From contig JAMNYG010000171.1 of NCBI GenBank assembly GCA_023622945.1, positions 1 to 64,000 on the forward strand: DNA of 64,000 nt, read 5' to 3'. Made by a program: the position numbers and the translations under genes. Shown one piece after another: positions 9,839 to 21,045 of this stretch. How positions within the stretch are numbered: position 1 is the stretch's first letter; each line of letters begins with the position of its first letter. The DNA comes from Bacillota bacterium (GTDB taxonomy: Bacteria > Bacillota > Clostridia > Acetivibrionales > JAMNYG01). A model generated the notes under the pieces. It was not told the DNA's origin and did no database searches. It was given only the letters and a program-made list of their open reading frames with translations.

Positions 9839-12800
9839 ATGAGGTTTTTCAGAAAGTTTATTGCTGTCTATATATCCCTATCTATACTGGTATCTTGTTT
9901 CCCCGGACTGAATGATGTCTTTACGGCCAAAGCCCGGGCAGTTATGGGAGGGCCCCTGCGCCTTGTGGCGGCATCGGACCCGGAGACAGGAACCAGGCTG
10001 ATTAATCCTACAGATGTTGTCCTGGAATGGGATGCCGTTCCGGGGGCTTCATATGAATTGAAGTATTACACAAGCGCCGGAGTTGCCGTAACCGTAAACA
10101 GCGGGTTTAACCTTGATGCATCAAGAAACAGGTATTCATATAAGGTCGAAAACTTAAGCAAGGATTTTGTGTATAATTTCACCGTAACGGCGGATATCGG
10201 GGGAACCGTGCTAACAGATTCCCTCAAGGTGATTACAGGCATAACCTTTGAAGCCGTAAACCTGCCCCAGACTCCTGTCAGCCTTCCGGGAGGCGGAAAA
10301 GAGATAGGGGCCATTCCCAAAATGAAATTCCGCTGGAAAATGCCCAGGACGTATGACGAGAGCCTGGGAATAGTTGAATATGACAGGAGGGCCATTGATT
10401 TCAACATATTCATCGGAACTGACACGAAAGGTACCAACCGCAATCCCATAAAGGTCAGGTTCAGCGAAACGGTGGGTGCTTCAGGTGAATACCTGGCTAC
10501 CAGGACCGAAGAAGGGCGTAACATTAAAACCATAGCCCAATCGGTGGACATTACCCCTGATGGCTATGTGGAATTTGTTTCAGAAGGAGTGGACGATCCT
10601 TCCCCGTTAAATCCCCTTGTGACAACCCCTGTTGCAGAGAATCCTGCCTATGACGGGGCTGAAACAGGCTTTGACGCCGATAACGTAAAGGATCTTGATA
10701 CGCTTCCGGCAGGCTCAGTAAGCTTAAAAGAGATATACCGCAATCCGGACCTGACTCCCGGAACGGTATTAAGGATGAGTATTGAGCCCGTGTTCAATGA
10801 TGAGCTGAATCCCGACGGCACAAGCAATGTAGCTTATGTAACCTCTCCTATTTTGGAAGGGTATACCTACACTTCCGTAAGGTTCAGGCTGGAAAAAGAT
10901 ACTTCCAACAATATTGTGGCAACCATATACAAGATAAACCAGGACGGAAGATCCGACGAAGATCGCGTTTCCTTCTCATATCAGGTGCAGTACAGCGTTA
11001 ACCCTGATTTTACAAACCCAATAATTAGCGCAAGACAGAGGGATGAATTCACTCCCGGGAATACCCTGACCATTTACATCGTGAATACCAGCGGAGACCA
11101 CACCATGTATTACAGGGTTATCGCCACGGCGCCTGTTGCAGGACAGACCCTTTATTCGGGGGTAATAGACTATGCTGCCTCCATGGACACTTCTCTGCCT
11201 CCTCTGCCCCAGGATTTGCAGGTTGAGGCGGTTGTTCCGGTATCGGGCATGGTTGATGATACATTTTATGGTGATCCTCCCCAGGGCAGCTTCGAGGTGA
11301 AATCGGGAAATATAAAAATCAAGTGGAAGAAACCTGCCAATTATGACGAACTGATGGCAATCAATGATACGGATCCTCTTTATTTCAATATCCTTATCAG
11401 TTCTTCCCAGGTGGACATGCCCGGAAAGACCGAGAGAATAGATTATATATTCGGAGATGTTTCCAAGTCAAAAACTTATGAAATCAGGTACAGGCAGGTT
11501 CTTAAGGTAAATCTTGCGGCCTGTGATGTGGAAGGGGACTACCTGGTATTTGTCATAGACGGATTGAAGCTTTTCCAGACAATAGAGGGGAAAACGGATC
11601 CCAGCCTTCCCCTGGATTTGCATGAACCATATGATAATCTTGTTGTCATACCGTCACCGGAGATGAATACCGACAGTTATCCCACATACCTGCTTCCCAA
11701 TAAGAGTTATTATATCAAGATGTTTTCTTCCAAGGGGCAGAAGGTGTCTTCAGATTCCATCCCCTCAAGTTTTACAACGCCCCTGGATGCAAAAAAGAAT
11801 CCTCCGGCACCCACAGGATTTACGGTGATAAGAAATGAAATCACAAAGCCGGAAGGAATAAACTCAGTAACCCTTGAATGGCAGAAGATAAGCTTTAATC
11901 TCAGTGAATATACCCTGGATCTTTCCGTCCCGTATTCAGTATACTATGACCTGTACATGAGCAACACCATGGATGACCCCGATGAGTTCGTAAGGATAGG
12001 CACTACGGAAAACCCGGACGGAGATGTGGTTTTTGGAGGTTTAAGCGATGCCAGCAACATCATAAATGCAACCATCGGGCGCCTGTCCGAACCGGATGCG
12101 GTAAATAAGTTCGGCGACGGTCTGAAACCCAACGCCACATATTATTTCAAAGTATATACCAGGGTGATAATCGGCACTGAAACCAGGATTTCCAAAAGTA
12201 CCGGGATACTGGCCGTAACCACCCTGAAAGGGGACATTGTGCCGCCGGGAGAGGAAGAGAAAAGGCCGCGGGTGCCCGATGACCCTGAGAACAACAACCG
12301 CTTTTCCATAGCCCTTGACCAGTCAGGAAACAGAATGGTGGACAGCAATTCTGTCGTCCTCAGATGGCCCGAACTGGAGTCGGATGTAAGGTATACGCTT
12401 ATCCGCACTTCCTTAAGAATAGCAGGTAATGCAACCATTGAGGAGATAAGCCAGAATCCTGAAAACCAGTACAAGGCATACCTTATGTCTGCCCAAAAGC
12501 CTGCAGTAAACGGAGATTTTGCATATAACGGTGAAAAGAAAGAATTCACCTTCAAAGCAAGGGATTTGTACCCGAATACCGTCTACTTCTTCAGCGTGAG
12601 GGCTGAGAGAATTATTAATCCGGGACAGCCCGACGAGAAGGTAATTGTTTCCCCTTGGGCCACCATTCCTGTAACCACTGCCCTTATAGAGGAGCCGACG
12701 GATCTTGAAATAGTGACCGAAGGCTTTGAAATAGACGACAAGCATGAGATCGCCGTGCGCTGGATAGGAAAAGACGGTTACAGGTACGAGATTGCCATAA

Positions 12801-14479
12801 GAAGCGAGAATGAAAGCAGTTTTACCACCCTGAGCGAATACTCGGGCTTCAGGTATCTTCGGATAGAAAAACCTGCCGAGCTGGCAGGTACCGACTATTC
12901 GGTATACTATGCAAGGATACTCTACTTAGATTCCAACACCAGGTACTATATCAGGGTGAGAAGTTTTGTGTACAACTCCATAACAAACAGCCATGATTAC
13001 TCAAAGTACACCCCGCAGATAAGCTACCGGACAGAATTCAGCCAGGAGGATTATGATAAGGAAGAAGAAGATAAAAAGCAGCGTGACAGGTATGCCGACA
13101 AAGTGAAATTTTTCAACCAGATTCATTACTGGATACTGGAGGATTCTTCAAGCGTATACAAGATAATGCTGAGAAAAAGCAAAGTGGAAAACTTTATAAA
13201 GTATAGCCCGGACGACAGCTATACCGTGAACCTGTCGGCATCATCCTACGGCAATGCTCCCGCAAGGGGGGTATATATACCCCTGTCGGTTGTTGAGACC
13301 CTGGAACACGCCAGGAAAAACCTTGTCATAAAGAGCCCCGGTGTTGAATTCATATTCAGGCCGGATTCCATAAGCAAAGGAAATTCAACCGATATTGAAA
13401 AGGTTTTTTCCAATGTATATGTAAGGGATGCCTACATATACATCGAAATTAAGAGCCTGAGCGGCTCAGAAAGGGGTCTTCCCGCAGGTTCCGTGGCCGT
13501 TTCAGACGTCAGCAGGCTGAATGTGGAGGTTGTCGGGACGAGGGATACCAGCGATGAAATTGACCAGAGGGCCGGTAACATCCTTGACTACTATATCAGA
13601 ACAGGACTGACCATGCTTATAGGTACTCCACAAGGAAATAAGAACACCCTTGATAAACTTGACAAAGTAATTGAAAATATTGTGGAAAACATACACAAGA
13701 GTTTTCAGTCATACATGAGGCTTCACATTGAAGGGACCTACGGTGTCATCAGGACAAGGGAAACCATTGATGCTTTCGGGGCGCCCCTGTCTGCAACAAT
13801 GCCTTTAAGAAATCTGTATGAAGACCGGCTGAAAACCGCATATTTTAACCGGAACAACAAGTGGGAGACAAGACCGTCAACTTATTCTTATGTATATAAC
13901 ACAGTGACCTTTGACATCATTTTCCCCGGTAAACTGGCCGTTTTGGGAGAAGACGGGAAAAGCGGGCTGAGAGTACCGCGGGGCCATTGGGCTGAAAAAG
14001 ATATAACGGCTTTTGTTGCAAGGTATGATATAAGGGATATATTTACCCAATCATCAAGAAACGGGATTAACAGCCCCGTGACCGTTGCTGAAAGCATACA
14101 GGTCTTTGGAAAGGTACTGGGTGGTTATAAGCCGGAAGCAAGTGCGACGGAAATAGCCCGGGAAGCCGGACTGTCAGGTGCCATCAGGCTGAACGCTCCC
14201 AAGAGGAACCTTTCCAGGGAGGAGCTGGCATGTCTCCTGGTAAGGGCATATGAGTTGATGACGGGTGTTAAAACCGATACGCTAAGGCCGGGCAATATGG
14301 TTTATATCGGTGATGAATCAGGCATCTCCGGGGACTGCAGGCAACAGGTGGAAATATGTGTACAACTTAAGCTTATGGATCTGGATGAGAAAAATGAATT
14401 CAGGCCAAAGGATGCAAGTTCACAGGCAGACCTGATTTCATCGCTGTCAAGGATGCTCAGGCTGTTAGGCAGGCTATGA
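9839..14479 (+). CDS. Large secreted FN3-repeat protein with C-terminal SLH-like region
   Basis: 1546 aa; N-terminal signal peptide; repeated 'PNTxYYFKVYTR'/'NTVYFFSVRAER' FN3 strands; 'GHWAEKDITAFVARYDIRDIF' and following SLH-like repeats. Confidence 0.8.
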   Translation: MRFFRKFIAVYISLSILVSCFPGLNDVFTAKARAVMGGPLRLVAASDPETGTRLINPTDVVLEWDAVPGASYELKYYTSAGVAVTVNSGFNLDASRNRYSYKVENLSKDFVYNFTVTADIGGTVLTDSLKVITGITFEAVNLPQTPVSLPGGGKEIGAIPKMKFRWKMPRTYDESLGIVEYDRRAIDFNIFIGTDTKGTNRNPIKVRFSETVGASGEYLATRTEEGRNIKTIAQSVDITPDGYVEFVSEGVDDPSPLNPLVTTPVAENPAYDGAETGFDADNVKDLDTLPAGSVSLKEIYRNPDLTPGTVLRMSIEPVFNDELNPDGTSNVAYVTSPILEGYTYTSVRFRLEKDTSNNIVATIYKINQDGRSDEDRVSFSYQVQYSVNPDFTNPIISARQRDEFTPGNTLTIYIVNTSGDHTMYYRVIATAPVAGQTLYSGVIDYAASMDTSLPPLPQDLQVEAVVPVSGMVDDTFYGDPPQGSFEVKSGNIKIKWKKPANYDELMAINDTDPLYFNILISSSQVDMPGKTERIDYIFGDVSKSKTYEIRYRQVLKVNLAACDVEGDYLVFVIDGLKLFQTIEGKTDPSLPLDLHEPYDNLVVIPSPEMNTDSYPTYLLPNKSYYIKMFSSKGQKVSSDSIPSSFTTPLDAKKNPPAPTGFTVIRNEITKPEGINSVTLEWQKISFNLSEYTLDLSVPYSVYYDLYMSNTMDDPDEFVRIGTTENPDGDVVFGGLSDASNIINATIGRLSEPDAVNKFGDGLKPNATYYFKVYTRVIIGTETRISKSTGILAVTTLKGDIVPPGEEEKRPRVPDDPENNNRFSIALDQSGNRMVDSNSVVLRWPELESDVRYTLIRTSLRIAGNATIEEISQNPENQYKAYLMSAQKPAVNGDFAYNGEKKEFTFKARDLYPNTVYFFSVRAERIINPGQPDEKVIVSPWATIPVTTALIEEPTDLEIVTEGFEIDDKHEIAVRWIGKDGYRYEIAIRSENESSFTTLSEYSGFRYLRIEKPAELAGTDYSVYYARILYLDSNTRYYIRVRSFVYNSITNSHDYSKYTPQISYRTEFSQEDYDKEEEDKKQRDRYADKVKFFNQIHYWILEDSSSVYKIMLRKSKVENFIKYSPDDSYTVNLSASSYGNAPARGVYIPLSVVETLEHARKNLVIKSPGVEFIFRPDSISKGNSTDIEKVFSNVYVRDAYIYIEIKSLSGSERGLPAGSVAVSDVSRLNVEVVGTRDTSDEIDQRAGNILDYYIRTGLTMLIGTPQGNKNTLDKLDKVIENIVENIHKSFQSYMRLHIEGTYGVIRTRETIDAFGAPLSATMPLRNLYEDRLKTAYFNRNNKWETRPSTYSYVYNTVTFDIIFPGKLAVLGEDGKSGLRVPRGHWAEKDITAFVARYDIRDIFTQSSRNGINSPVTVAESIQVFGKVLGGYKPEASATEIAREAGLSGAIRLNAPKRNLSREELACLLVRAYELMTGVKTDTLRPGNMVYIGDESGISGDCRQQVEICVQLKLMDLDEKNEFRPKDASSQADLISSLSRMLRLLGRL

Positions 14480-14652
14480 TCCTCATCCTTGACAAGGGAG
14501 AAAGATTTACTGCAAAGCTAACATATACAACAAAGATTTAAGTACAAAGATAAAATATGCAGAGATACCATATAGAAAGAGATAATATGCACAAAGATGA
14601 TACGCCGGCAGAAGGATTCAGCAAGGCAATGACAGAAGGATTGAAATGCAAA

Positions 14653-14700
14653 ATATAATACCAGCAGGATATAATACCAGCAGAATACAATACCGGAATT
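14653..14700. repeat. 16-bp tandem repeat x3 (atataataccagcag-)
   Basis: atataataccagcagg / atataataccagcaga / atacaataccggaatt. Confidence 0.65.
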
Positions 14701-14802
14701 ATTCAGGTATGAGAAGATAATGCGGATATAAGAAAAGAATTTAAGCACAGGTCAACAATACGAACAGAGGAAAAAGATACAGAATATAGGGGACTGATCC
14801 GT

Positions 14803-17800
14803 ATGAGGAGATTTGGTAAGTTTCTGTCAGCTTTTGTGGCAGCCGTTATTTTAATACAAGCCATGATGACATGGACGGGATATGCACATGAGCAAAGTTC
14901 AATTCCCAGGAATATTTCTGTGGCAATGACCGGTGACAATCCCGATATCTGGACGGTGGACGGAAGGCCTCATGTAAGATTGACATGGGATCCTGCAATC
15001 TTTCCCGTAGGTTCGGATATTATAGATACGGGATACAGGATTTACATTTCCGAGGGAGCATCTCAGCCAAGGCTCTTGATGGATCGTATAGGAAGCACCC
15101 ATACTTCATGGGAGGTTACAAGGTACGGTGATACGCCGTTAAAGTCAGGTACCGTTTACTCGGCGAGAATAACGGCTTATCACACCCACCGGGACCCGGT
15201 TACACAGAGGGAAACCACAGATGAGTCACCTCTGTCTTATTCAGATGTGGTTACCTTTTTGACCGACATAAATGTACAGGTGCTGACGGCAGGTATTGAT
15301 GCTCTGGAGATAAGGTGGGACGATGTAAAGGTAAACGGCAAAAGGATAGATTATGATATCCTCATTTCCAGGAGCAAGGATTTCCGGCCGGACAATACCT
15401 TTGTCTATAATATCAGACAGGAAAACATAGGTCCTCTTAATCCGGTAAAGCCGGTTATAAATGAAGAGGGAAGGGAGCAGCTGTCTTTTGTGGCCAGCGG
15501 CAGCGACTTTGGACTGGCCCCCGGAACCATATATTATGTTAAGTTAAGGCCCAGAATTGATGCCCTGGTGGGCGGTGCTCCAGTTATCCACAACAAGGAG
15601 ACCGCCATAGTGGTGGGAGCAACCTACATACTTGCAACCATGACCAAGATGTCGGATACATGGTGGAAGCTATGGTGGAATCCTGTTGTAGATCCCTCTT
15701 TGGGTGCGGGTGAGAAGATTAATTACAGGATAAAGCGAGGAAATATTTCACAGTGGGAAAATCCGGTGCTGGTTACCATAGGTGAAACCACTGATACCAG
15801 TTACTACATAGAGGTGGGAGATCAAGAATACTTTTACGTGGTTGAAGCGGACATAAGAGATCAGTACGGTATTGTCAGGACACTGTCTTCAGAGAGAAAG
15901 ACACCGGTTTCTCCGGACGTACCGGTTAAACCCCCTGTCCCCGAACTGTTTGAAGAGATAAGAAAGCCTATTGATAATCCGCAGGGCGAAATCATTTACA
16001 GGCATGACACGGAGCCCTGGCTGACGCCCACATCTGCAACGGTGGCATGGAAGGCTCCCAGGCTGGCTGACGGAACCATAGACCGCCAGGTTGTGTATGA
16101 CATATGGCTTTCCCCCGATCCTTCGGTTTTGGGAAGTGATACTTCCATTCAACCTGTCAGGAGGGAATATTCGGTTCCCGGCCCGGATTATATAAGCATC
16201 GAAAGCCAGGTTGTTGCGTTCAGTTATGTGTTCAGCGGGCTTGATCCCAACAGGCCGTATTACCTGAAGATAATAGCCAAGAAGAGTTTTACCGTGGAGG
16301 AGAACGGCCAGCTGGTGGTTAAGTTTTTCGAGTCGGATCCGGCCGTGAAAATGATAGTCACTCCTCCCAAGGGGCCTATAGACCAGCCGGTAGCGCCCGC
16401 GAAACCTCCTTTCAGGGTTAAAATGGTGACCGATCCTTCCGGGAAGGAAAGGCCGGATGTGGGAATTTACAACGCATGGGTGGAATGGAGAAACAGCTGG
16501 AAGGAAATCTGGACAGGTACAGGCTGGAAGATGGTTGAAGAAGACGAGGACACAGGCGATTCCATTTACAGGTATGTGACATATGATGAGGAAGTAACTT
16601 TCAGCATAGGTTATGCCGTTTTTGAAGAGGGAATGGACTATGAAAGCATAAGAGATTTGCCCATGCAGATTACCGGCATCAAAAACGACATGAAAAATGT
16701 AAGGCAGTATTACAACATCGAAGGGCTTAAGCCCAATACCGCATACATTATGTGGATTAAGGCCTTAAGGCCAGACTACAGGCAGCCGGGCAGCTTCCTG
16801 GAATCAGAGCCCTCAGACCCGGTTATTGTTGTGACATTGCCTGAACCCGGAAGCTTCATAGTAAAGCCTGCCGTGCCTGCATTCACGTACAGCATGGCGG
16901 GAGATACATATGTAGAACTTAAGTGGAACTACAAGCCAGAGTATACATATTACATAAGATACTCGGAAAGGGAGGATGGCCTGGCGTCGGCAAAGGAGAT
17001 CACTGTAACTCCCACGGATCTTCTGAAACTGAAAGGGCAGATAAGGATAGAGGGCCTCAATCCGAACACCGTGTATTATTTCTGGATTCAGGCCGACTCT
17101 ACGGGTCAGAGAATAGAAGAGGGGCTTTCATATTTCAGCGATTCCTACATGGTCAAAACATTGCCCTATTCGCCTCCTGACACTCCAAAGGGATTCGGCG
17201 TCAAAAACTCCGAGGATGCCATTGGAAAGGATTACGTAATAGTTGAATGGATACAGGCTGAAGGCCTTGAGTATCTGATCCAGGTGTCGGAAGACAGCTC
17301 CTTCAGTAAGTTTGTTGAGTATAAGGCCGGTAAAGTGGGCGAGTATAAAGTTGAAGGGCTTCGTTCAAATTTCAGGTATTACATGAGGCTGTTTGCCTAT
17401 GACCCTGAAAAGAAGCTGTATTCACTTCCTACAAACAGCATAGCGGTGAGGACCCTGAAAAGCGATGATGAATATGATTCGGGAGAATACCCCGAGGATG
17501 TAATAGTGGGAGAGATAATCCAAACTGAATATTCAAACGGGGTATGGACGTTAAAGATTACCGGCGTAAATGCCGACAGGTTTATTGAAATGGCGTTAAA
17601 CGACGGGATACTTGATTATGTTATAGATTTGACCAAATCACCTTCAGGAACCACCAGGAAAGTCCTGATAATATCCAACAGGGTGCTGAGGGCTTTTTCA
17701 CGCATGAAGGAATACATCATACTGGACAACGGATATGTAACGTATACCCTGAAACCTTTTGTGTTTGAGACTGAAGATGAGAAAAGGCTTGTTTCATCCG

Positions 17801-18561
17801 GAAATGATTTCGATGTAGAGCTGGTTTTGACCGATCACGGACAAAGAGGAGCTACTGCGGGAGAAGGGCTCACATATTACACTAAAGCCTCGGGCATGTC
17901 TATCAGGTTCCTGGATGGTTCTTTCGGAATACCTGTAAGAAAGTTTAACCAGCCGCTGGAGGTTTCCCTTTCCTACAGCGACAGTGGAGTTTTCACAAAC
18001 GGCCTGAGGGAGGTTTATTATTACACTGAGCAGGAAAGGACATGGAGCAGGCAGGACAGCGTAAAGAAATTTGACGACTTATTAGGGAAGGGCTATGCAA
18101 CCATCAGGGTCCTTGAGCCGGGAAGAGCAGCCATTCTGACCGCGACGGGGACGGGGGGAAGATACAGCGATATTACCAGTCCGAGGCAGCGCCAGGCAAT
18201 AGAGGGGATTTTGCAGAAGTATGAGCTTAAGTCGGTTCCGGGCATTTTCTTCAGACCTAATGAGTATGTGACTGCAGAGTTCGGATGCAAACTGCTGATG
18301 GACGTGCTGGGCTATCAATATGGTCAGGATTACCTGGAAAAGGCTCTCAAAGCCGGATTTATAGATTTGCAGGGAATGGAAAACCCTCGAAGGGTATTGT
18401 CACGAAATGAAGTATCTGATATGCTGAAGAAGTTGTACCGACTTAAGACAGGAAGCAGCGGACCGGAGAGAAATTCTGCATCAGAAGGATCCGGACCCGT
18501 TACCCGTGGAGAGTTTATCGTTGAGATTTACAACATGCTTGTGGAGACAGGAGAAATATGA
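14803..18561 (+). CDS. Second large secreted FN3-repeat protein, tandem homologue-like, SLH-like C-terminus
   Basis: 1252 aa; signal peptide; repeated 'LxPNTxYYxWIxA' motifs; C-terminal 'RPNEYVTAEFGCKLLMDVLGY...SRNEVSDMLKKLYRL'. Confidence 0.78.
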   Translation: MRRFGKFLSAFVAAVILIQAMMTWTGYAHEQSSIPRNISVAMTGDNPDIWTVDGRPHVRLTWDPAIFPVGSDIIDTGYRIYISEGASQPRLLMDRIGSTHTSWEVTRYGDTPLKSGTVYSARITAYHTHRDPVTQRETTDESPLSYSDVVTFLTDINVQVLTAGIDALEIRWDDVKVNGKRIDYDILISRSKDFRPDNTFVYNIRQENIGPLNPVKPVINEEGREQLSFVASGSDFGLAPGTIYYVKLRPRIDALVGGAPVIHNKETAIVVGATYILATMTKMSDTWWKLWWNPVVDPSLGAGEKINYRIKRGNISQWENPVLVTIGETTDTSYYIEVGDQEYFYVVEADIRDQYGIVRTLSSERKTPVSPDVPVKPPVPELFEEIRKPIDNPQGEIIYRHDTEPWLTPTSATVAWKAPRLADGTIDRQVVYDIWLSPDPSVLGSDTSIQPVRREYSVPGPDYISIESQVVAFSYVFSGLDPNRPYYLKIIAKKSFTVEENGQLVVKFFESDPAVKMIVTPPKGPIDQPVAPAKPPFRVKMVTDPSGKERPDVGIYNAWVEWRNSWKEIWTGTGWKMVEEDEDTGDSIYRYVTYDEEVTFSIGYAVFEEGMDYESIRDLPMQITGIKNDMKNVRQYYNIEGLKPNTAYIMWIKALRPDYRQPGSFLESEPSDPVIVVTLPEPGSFIVKPAVPAFTYSMAGDTYVELKWNYKPEYTYYIRYSEREDGLASAKEITVTPTDLLKLKGQIRIEGLNPNTVYYFWIQADSTGQRIEEGLSYFSDSYMVKTLPYSPPDTPKGFGVKNSEDAIGKDYVIVEWIQAEGLEYLIQVSEDSSFSKFVEYKAGKVGEYKVEGLRSNFRYYMRLFAYDPEKKLYSLPTNSIAVRTLKSDDEYDSGEYPEDVIVGEIIQTEYSNGVWTLKITGVNADRFIEMALNDGILDYVIDLTKSPSGTTRKVLIISNRVLRAFSRMKEYIILDNGYVTYTLKPFVFETEDEKRLVSSGNDFDVELVLTDHGQRGATAGEGLTYYTKASGMSIRFLDGSFGIPVRKFNQPLEVSLSYSDSGVFTNGLREVYYYTEQERTWSRQDSVKKFDDLLGKGYATIRVLEPGRAAILTATGTGGRYSDITSPRQRQAIEGILQKYELKSVPGIFFRPNEYVTAEFGCKLLMDVLGYQYGQDYLEKALKAGFIDLQGMENPRRVLSRNEVSDMLKKLYRLKTGSSGPERNSASEGSGPVTRGEFIVEIYNMLVETGEI

Positions 18562-18875
18562 TGCATGTTTCGGTTTGAATGCAGAAAATTTTAAACTAAA
18601 TGCGGCAAATTATTTCTGATACCTTAAAATTTTTAAATTGTTTTTCGAAATTATGTAATTGGCTTATGTGAAATTTGAAGGCCTGAACATGGACAAACGA
18701 ACATTTACAGATCCATCCATAAGCAGATAAACCCAGGTACAAAGCCAGTTATAGGAGTTTGTTTTAAAACATTTCATGTATATCCCCATTTTAATAGGGC
18801 AATAATTCTATTAACCGAACCACCCAGAAAACCGTGCGGAGTTCAGGTGGGAGCAGGAAAATAAGGGGGATATAC

Positions 18876-19637
18876 ATGAAAAAGTTTTTCCGGGCTTTTT
18901 TTATTTTGCTGTTTATTATTATATGTTTTGTGTTTTTTTATACCACCATACATAACATAAATTTCAGCCGGACCGAAACTACTCTGGTTGAAGTTTTTAA
19001 GAGTACCGGCGCCGATGCGGTAAGCAGTGAAATCTATTTTTGGTCTGACCTGGAAGATATCCTGCATGGCATGGATGAATTGGAAGATTTGGCCGGAGCC
19101 TTTTCCGGTGCATTGAAGCTGAAGGATGATATGCTCACAAGAAGCATAAGAGAAAACCAGCATATACAGACAGTTGAAATAAGCGGAACGGATGCTGAAG
19201 GAAGGCTGATAAACATAAGCATACAGCAGGAGAAGGAAGCCGGCGACACGGGTGAATGTTTCATATCGGTGAGCGTAATGCATGATATGCTTGACGAAGG
19301 GCTGGAAGAGATAAAAAATACCGTAATGGAAGTATTTGCAGAACATAACCTGGATGCAAGGGTTAATTCGTGCATTACAGGTACGTTTGAAGGAAAGCTT
19401 GGCGATAAAGAAATTGACGAAATAAGGGACAGAGTGTTAAAAGCTGCAGGGGCCAGGAAAGTAGAAGGCTTAGCGGAAGAACACCTTATCAGTGTATCGG
19501 CTTATTCACCTGCAATGGGTGATGGGGTTAAGTCGGGAAACCGAAGCATAAATTTGAATTTGGCAATACGTTACAACGCTTTTGAAGATAAAACTTACAT
19601 ATGGCTTGGAACACCTGTAATTACAATTGAATATTAG
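18876..19637 (+). CDS. ywmB: YwmB-like (TATA-box-binding-fold) protein
   Basis: About 254 aa, N-terminal TM/signal; position immediately upstream of murA; tail 'ITIEY'. Confidence 0.65.
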   Translation: MKKFFRAFFILLFIIICFVFFYTTIHNINFSRTETTLVEVFKSTGADAVSSEIYFWSDLEDILHGMDELEDLAGAFSGALKLKDDMLTRSIRENQHIQTVEISGTDAEGRLINISIQQEKEAGDTGECFISVSVMHDMLDEGLEEIKNTVMEVFAEHNLDARVNSCITGTFEGKLGDKEIDEIRDRVLKAAGARKVEGLAEEHLISVSAYSPAMGDGVKSGNRSINLNLAIRYNAFEDKTYIWLGTPVITIEY

Positions 19638-19685
19638 ATAGACCAAAGAGGAATACAGCATAAAACACGAAAGGGAGAAAATAAA

Positions 19686-20951
19686 GTGTCCAGGTTAATT
19701 ATAACGGAAGCAGCTCCTTTAAAAGGAAAAGTAAGAATAAGCGGTGCCAAAAATTCAGTTCTGCCCATTATTGCAGCATCGCTGCTGGCAGAAGGTGAAA
19801 GCACCATAGAGGAAATTCCTTACCTGAACGATGTAAGGATTATGTGTGACCTTCTTTCATACATTGGTGCCGGAGTGGAATTCCTTGATAACAGAAGCAA
19901 ACTGCGTATAATTCCCGGTAGTGTATCCTGCAGTACAGCTCCATACGAGCTTGTCAACAAAATGAGAGCGTCTTTCCTTATTATGGGGCCACTTCTGACA
20001 AAGACCGGAATTGCAAGGGTGCCGCTTCCCGGAGGCTGTGCCATAGGCTCAAGGCCGGTGGACCTGCATTTAAAAGGCTTTCTGGCAATGGGCGCCGAAA
20101 TAAAACAGGAGCATGGTCTGATAGAGGCCAGGGTCAGGGGCAGGCTGAAGGGGGCAAAGATTTACCTGGATTTTCCAAGCGTCGGAGCCACTGAAAATAT
20201 ACTCATGGCAGCTGTTTTGGCCGATGGAGTTACAACCATTGAAAATGCAGCCATAGAGCCTGAAATAGTGGATCTTGCCACCTATCTTACAAGCATGGGA
20301 GCGGATATCAAGGGAGCGGGTACCGATACCATCAGAATCTGCGGTGTTTCTTCCCTCAAAGGGTCCAGTCACTCAATAATACCTGACAGGATAGAAGCGG
20401 GAACATATATGATAGCGGCTGCCATAACACAGGGTGATGTGGTGCTGGAAAATGTTGTGCCTGACCACCTGAAACCTGTAAGCGCAAAGCTGAGAGAAAT
20501 AGGAGTGGAAGTTTCTGAAGAGCTTACATCCATTCACGTCAGATCCTCGGGGAAACTGAATGCTGTGGATGTAAAAACCCTTCCGTATCCGGGGTTTCCT
20601 ACCGACATGCAGGCGCAGGTTACCGCCCTTTTGAGCAGGGCACGGGGAACGAGTATTGTAACCGAAACCATATTCGAGAACCGTTTTATGCATGTCGGAG
20701 AGCTGAAAAGAATGGGCGCAAATATTAAGATAGAAGGACGCAGTGCCATTGTGGAAGGCAGGGAAAAACTTACAGGAGCCCTGGTCAAAGCTACCGATCT
20801 CCGGGCGGGAGCTGCATTGATTCTGGCAGGGCTATGTGCAGAAGGGAAAACCGAGATATCGGATATAGAACATATAGACAGAGGATATGTAAGAATAGAT
20901 GAAAAGCTGAGAGCGCTGGGAGCCAAGATAGAAAGGGTGGAGGAAGAATAA
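19686..20951 (+). CDS. murA: UDP-N-acetylglucosamine 1-carboxyvinyltransferase
   Basis: '[18 protein letters not shown]', '[18 protein letters not shown]', '[11 protein letters not shown]'. Confidence 0.96.
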   Translation: MSRLIITEAAPLKGKVRISGAKNSVLPIIAASLLAEGESTIEEIPYLNDVRIMCDLLSYIGAGVEFLDNRSKLRIIPGSVSCSTAPYELVNKMRASFLIMGPLLTKTGIARVPLPGGCAIGSRPVDLHLKGFLAMGAEIKQEHGLIEARVRGRLKGAKIYLDFPSVGATENILMAAVLADGVTTIENAAIEPEIVDLATYLTSMGADIKGAGTDTIRICGVSSLKGSSHSIIPDRIEAGTYMIAAAITQGDVVLENVVPDHLKPVSAKLREIGVEVSEELTSIHVRSSGKLNAVDVKTLPYPGFPTDMQAQVTALLSRARGTSIVTETIFENRFMHVGELKRMGANIKIEGRSAIVEGREKLTGALVKATDLRAGAALILAGLCAEGKTEISDIEHIDRGYVRIDEKLRALGAKIERVEEE

Positions 20952-21045
20952 AAATAAAATAATGCATAATGACGGCACTTCCGAATATGCATAATGTATG
21001 GCGGTCTTTTTGCCTTACATTACCAATTGTCATGGGAAGTGCAAG

